Source: Erysipelotrichaceae bacterium
GTDB taxonomy: Bacteria; Bacillota_I; Bacilli_A; Erysipelotrichales; Erysipelotrichaceae
DNA: 6,669 nucleotides
Reading direction: 5' to 3'
Assembly: GCA_900759455.1 (NCBI GenBank)
Contig: CAAEVI010000027.1
Span: 1 to 6,669 of the forward strand
In this document: in pieces, positions 6,564 to 6,669 of the stretch
How positions within the stretch are numbered: the first letter of the stretch is position 1
Layout of the letters: each line of letters begins with the position of its first letter
Made by a program: the position numbers and the translations under genes
Notes under the pieces: model-generated
The model's database searches: none
What the model was told of the DNA's origin: nothing
The model's input: the letters and a program-made list of their open reading frames with translations, nothing else

Positions 6564-6576
6564 CTTTTGGTCATGA

Positions 6577-6669
6577 ATAGAGTAGAGGGAAGAAATTAAT
6601 CTTCGCCCCTCTCATTGCACCGTACGTACGGGTCTCGTATACGGCGCTACATTTATATGTTAATACAAC
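6577..6669 (-). mobile_element. 3' end of a group II intron (domains V and VI), partial
   Basis: Domain V spans 6647-6617 on the minus strand, 31 nt. The lower stem GCGCCGTA/TACGGTGC contains a CGC catalytic triad. A bulge containing CG lies on the 3' side, and a short distal stem ACG/CGT closes the loop AGACC. After a 3-nt joiner (AAT), domain VI spans 6613-6580: GAGAGGGG-C-GAAG, an 8-nt loop, then CTTC-CCTCT-A-CTC. All pairs close if the single A at 6583 is bulged, as expected for the branch-point adenosine. A splice site after 6577 would put this A seven positions from an intron end in AT, fitting the AY rule. The reverse transcriptase/maturase, if present, lies beyond the window. I do not assign an intron class. 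Confidence 0.82.
6580..6647 (-). ncRNA. group II intron catalytic core, domain V plus domain VI
   Basis: This is the folded part of the partial intron: domain V 6647-6617, joiner 6616-6614 and domain VI 6613-6580 with the bulged A at 6583. The strict pairing around the bulge and the conserved CCGTA...TACGG lower stem are what identify it. It is expected to act in cis in the intron RNA. Confidence 0.8.

Noticed and set aside
1..6669. CRISPR array, prophage or classical defence island
   Set aside because: No regularly spaced repeats, phage structural genes, cas genes or restriction genes are seen. Apart from the intron end, the window looks like chromosomal core genes plus one unusual membrane-Nudix gene.

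Overview
The window looks like a chromosomal piece from a low-to-moderate GC member of the Bacillota. An Erysipelotrichia- or Clostridia-like gut organism is my best guess. The guess rests on strong AGGAGG-type ribosome binding sites, the style of the proteins and A/T-rich intergenic DNA, and I cannot name a species. Every gene I can support lies on the minus strand, so transcription runs from right to left.

Layout in transcription order. At the right edge (about 6577-6669) is the 3' end of a group II intron: domain V and domain VI are both recognisable, and the rest lies outside the window. Its probable 3' splice site is 28 nt from the start codon of the next gene. That gene (6548 to 4384) appears in the sequence as two reading frames. 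The first is a 267-aa protein of unrecognised family. The second encodes a two-transmembrane segment followed by a C-terminal Nudix hydrolase domain. The second frame has no ribosome binding site and stays open upstream of its only usable start codon, overlapping the first by 49 nt. A single -1 shift would join them into one protein of about 721 residues. I read this as a frameshifted gene, or less likely a programmed frameshift.

Next come a tRNA-Ser(CGA) with its own promoter-like sequence and an intrinsic terminator, then a pyridoxamine/pyridoxal kinase gene with a good sigma-A-like promoter. Last is a compact ppx-ppk operon: a short Ppx/GppA-family exopolyphosphatase followed by polyphosphate kinase 1. 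It ends in a stem-loop that includes the ppk stop codon. These two enzymes break down and build inorganic polyphosphate.

Upstream of ppx is an array of four TTTACA/TTTGAA hexamers with 10, 10 and 11 bp periodicity. It resembles the PhoP-binding Pho boxes of Bacillus and would fit control of polyphosphate metabolism by phosphate starvation. The less ordinary parts of the window are the split membrane-Nudix gene, the intron end abutting it, and the candidate Pho box. Positions 1-37 hold nothing I can interpret.
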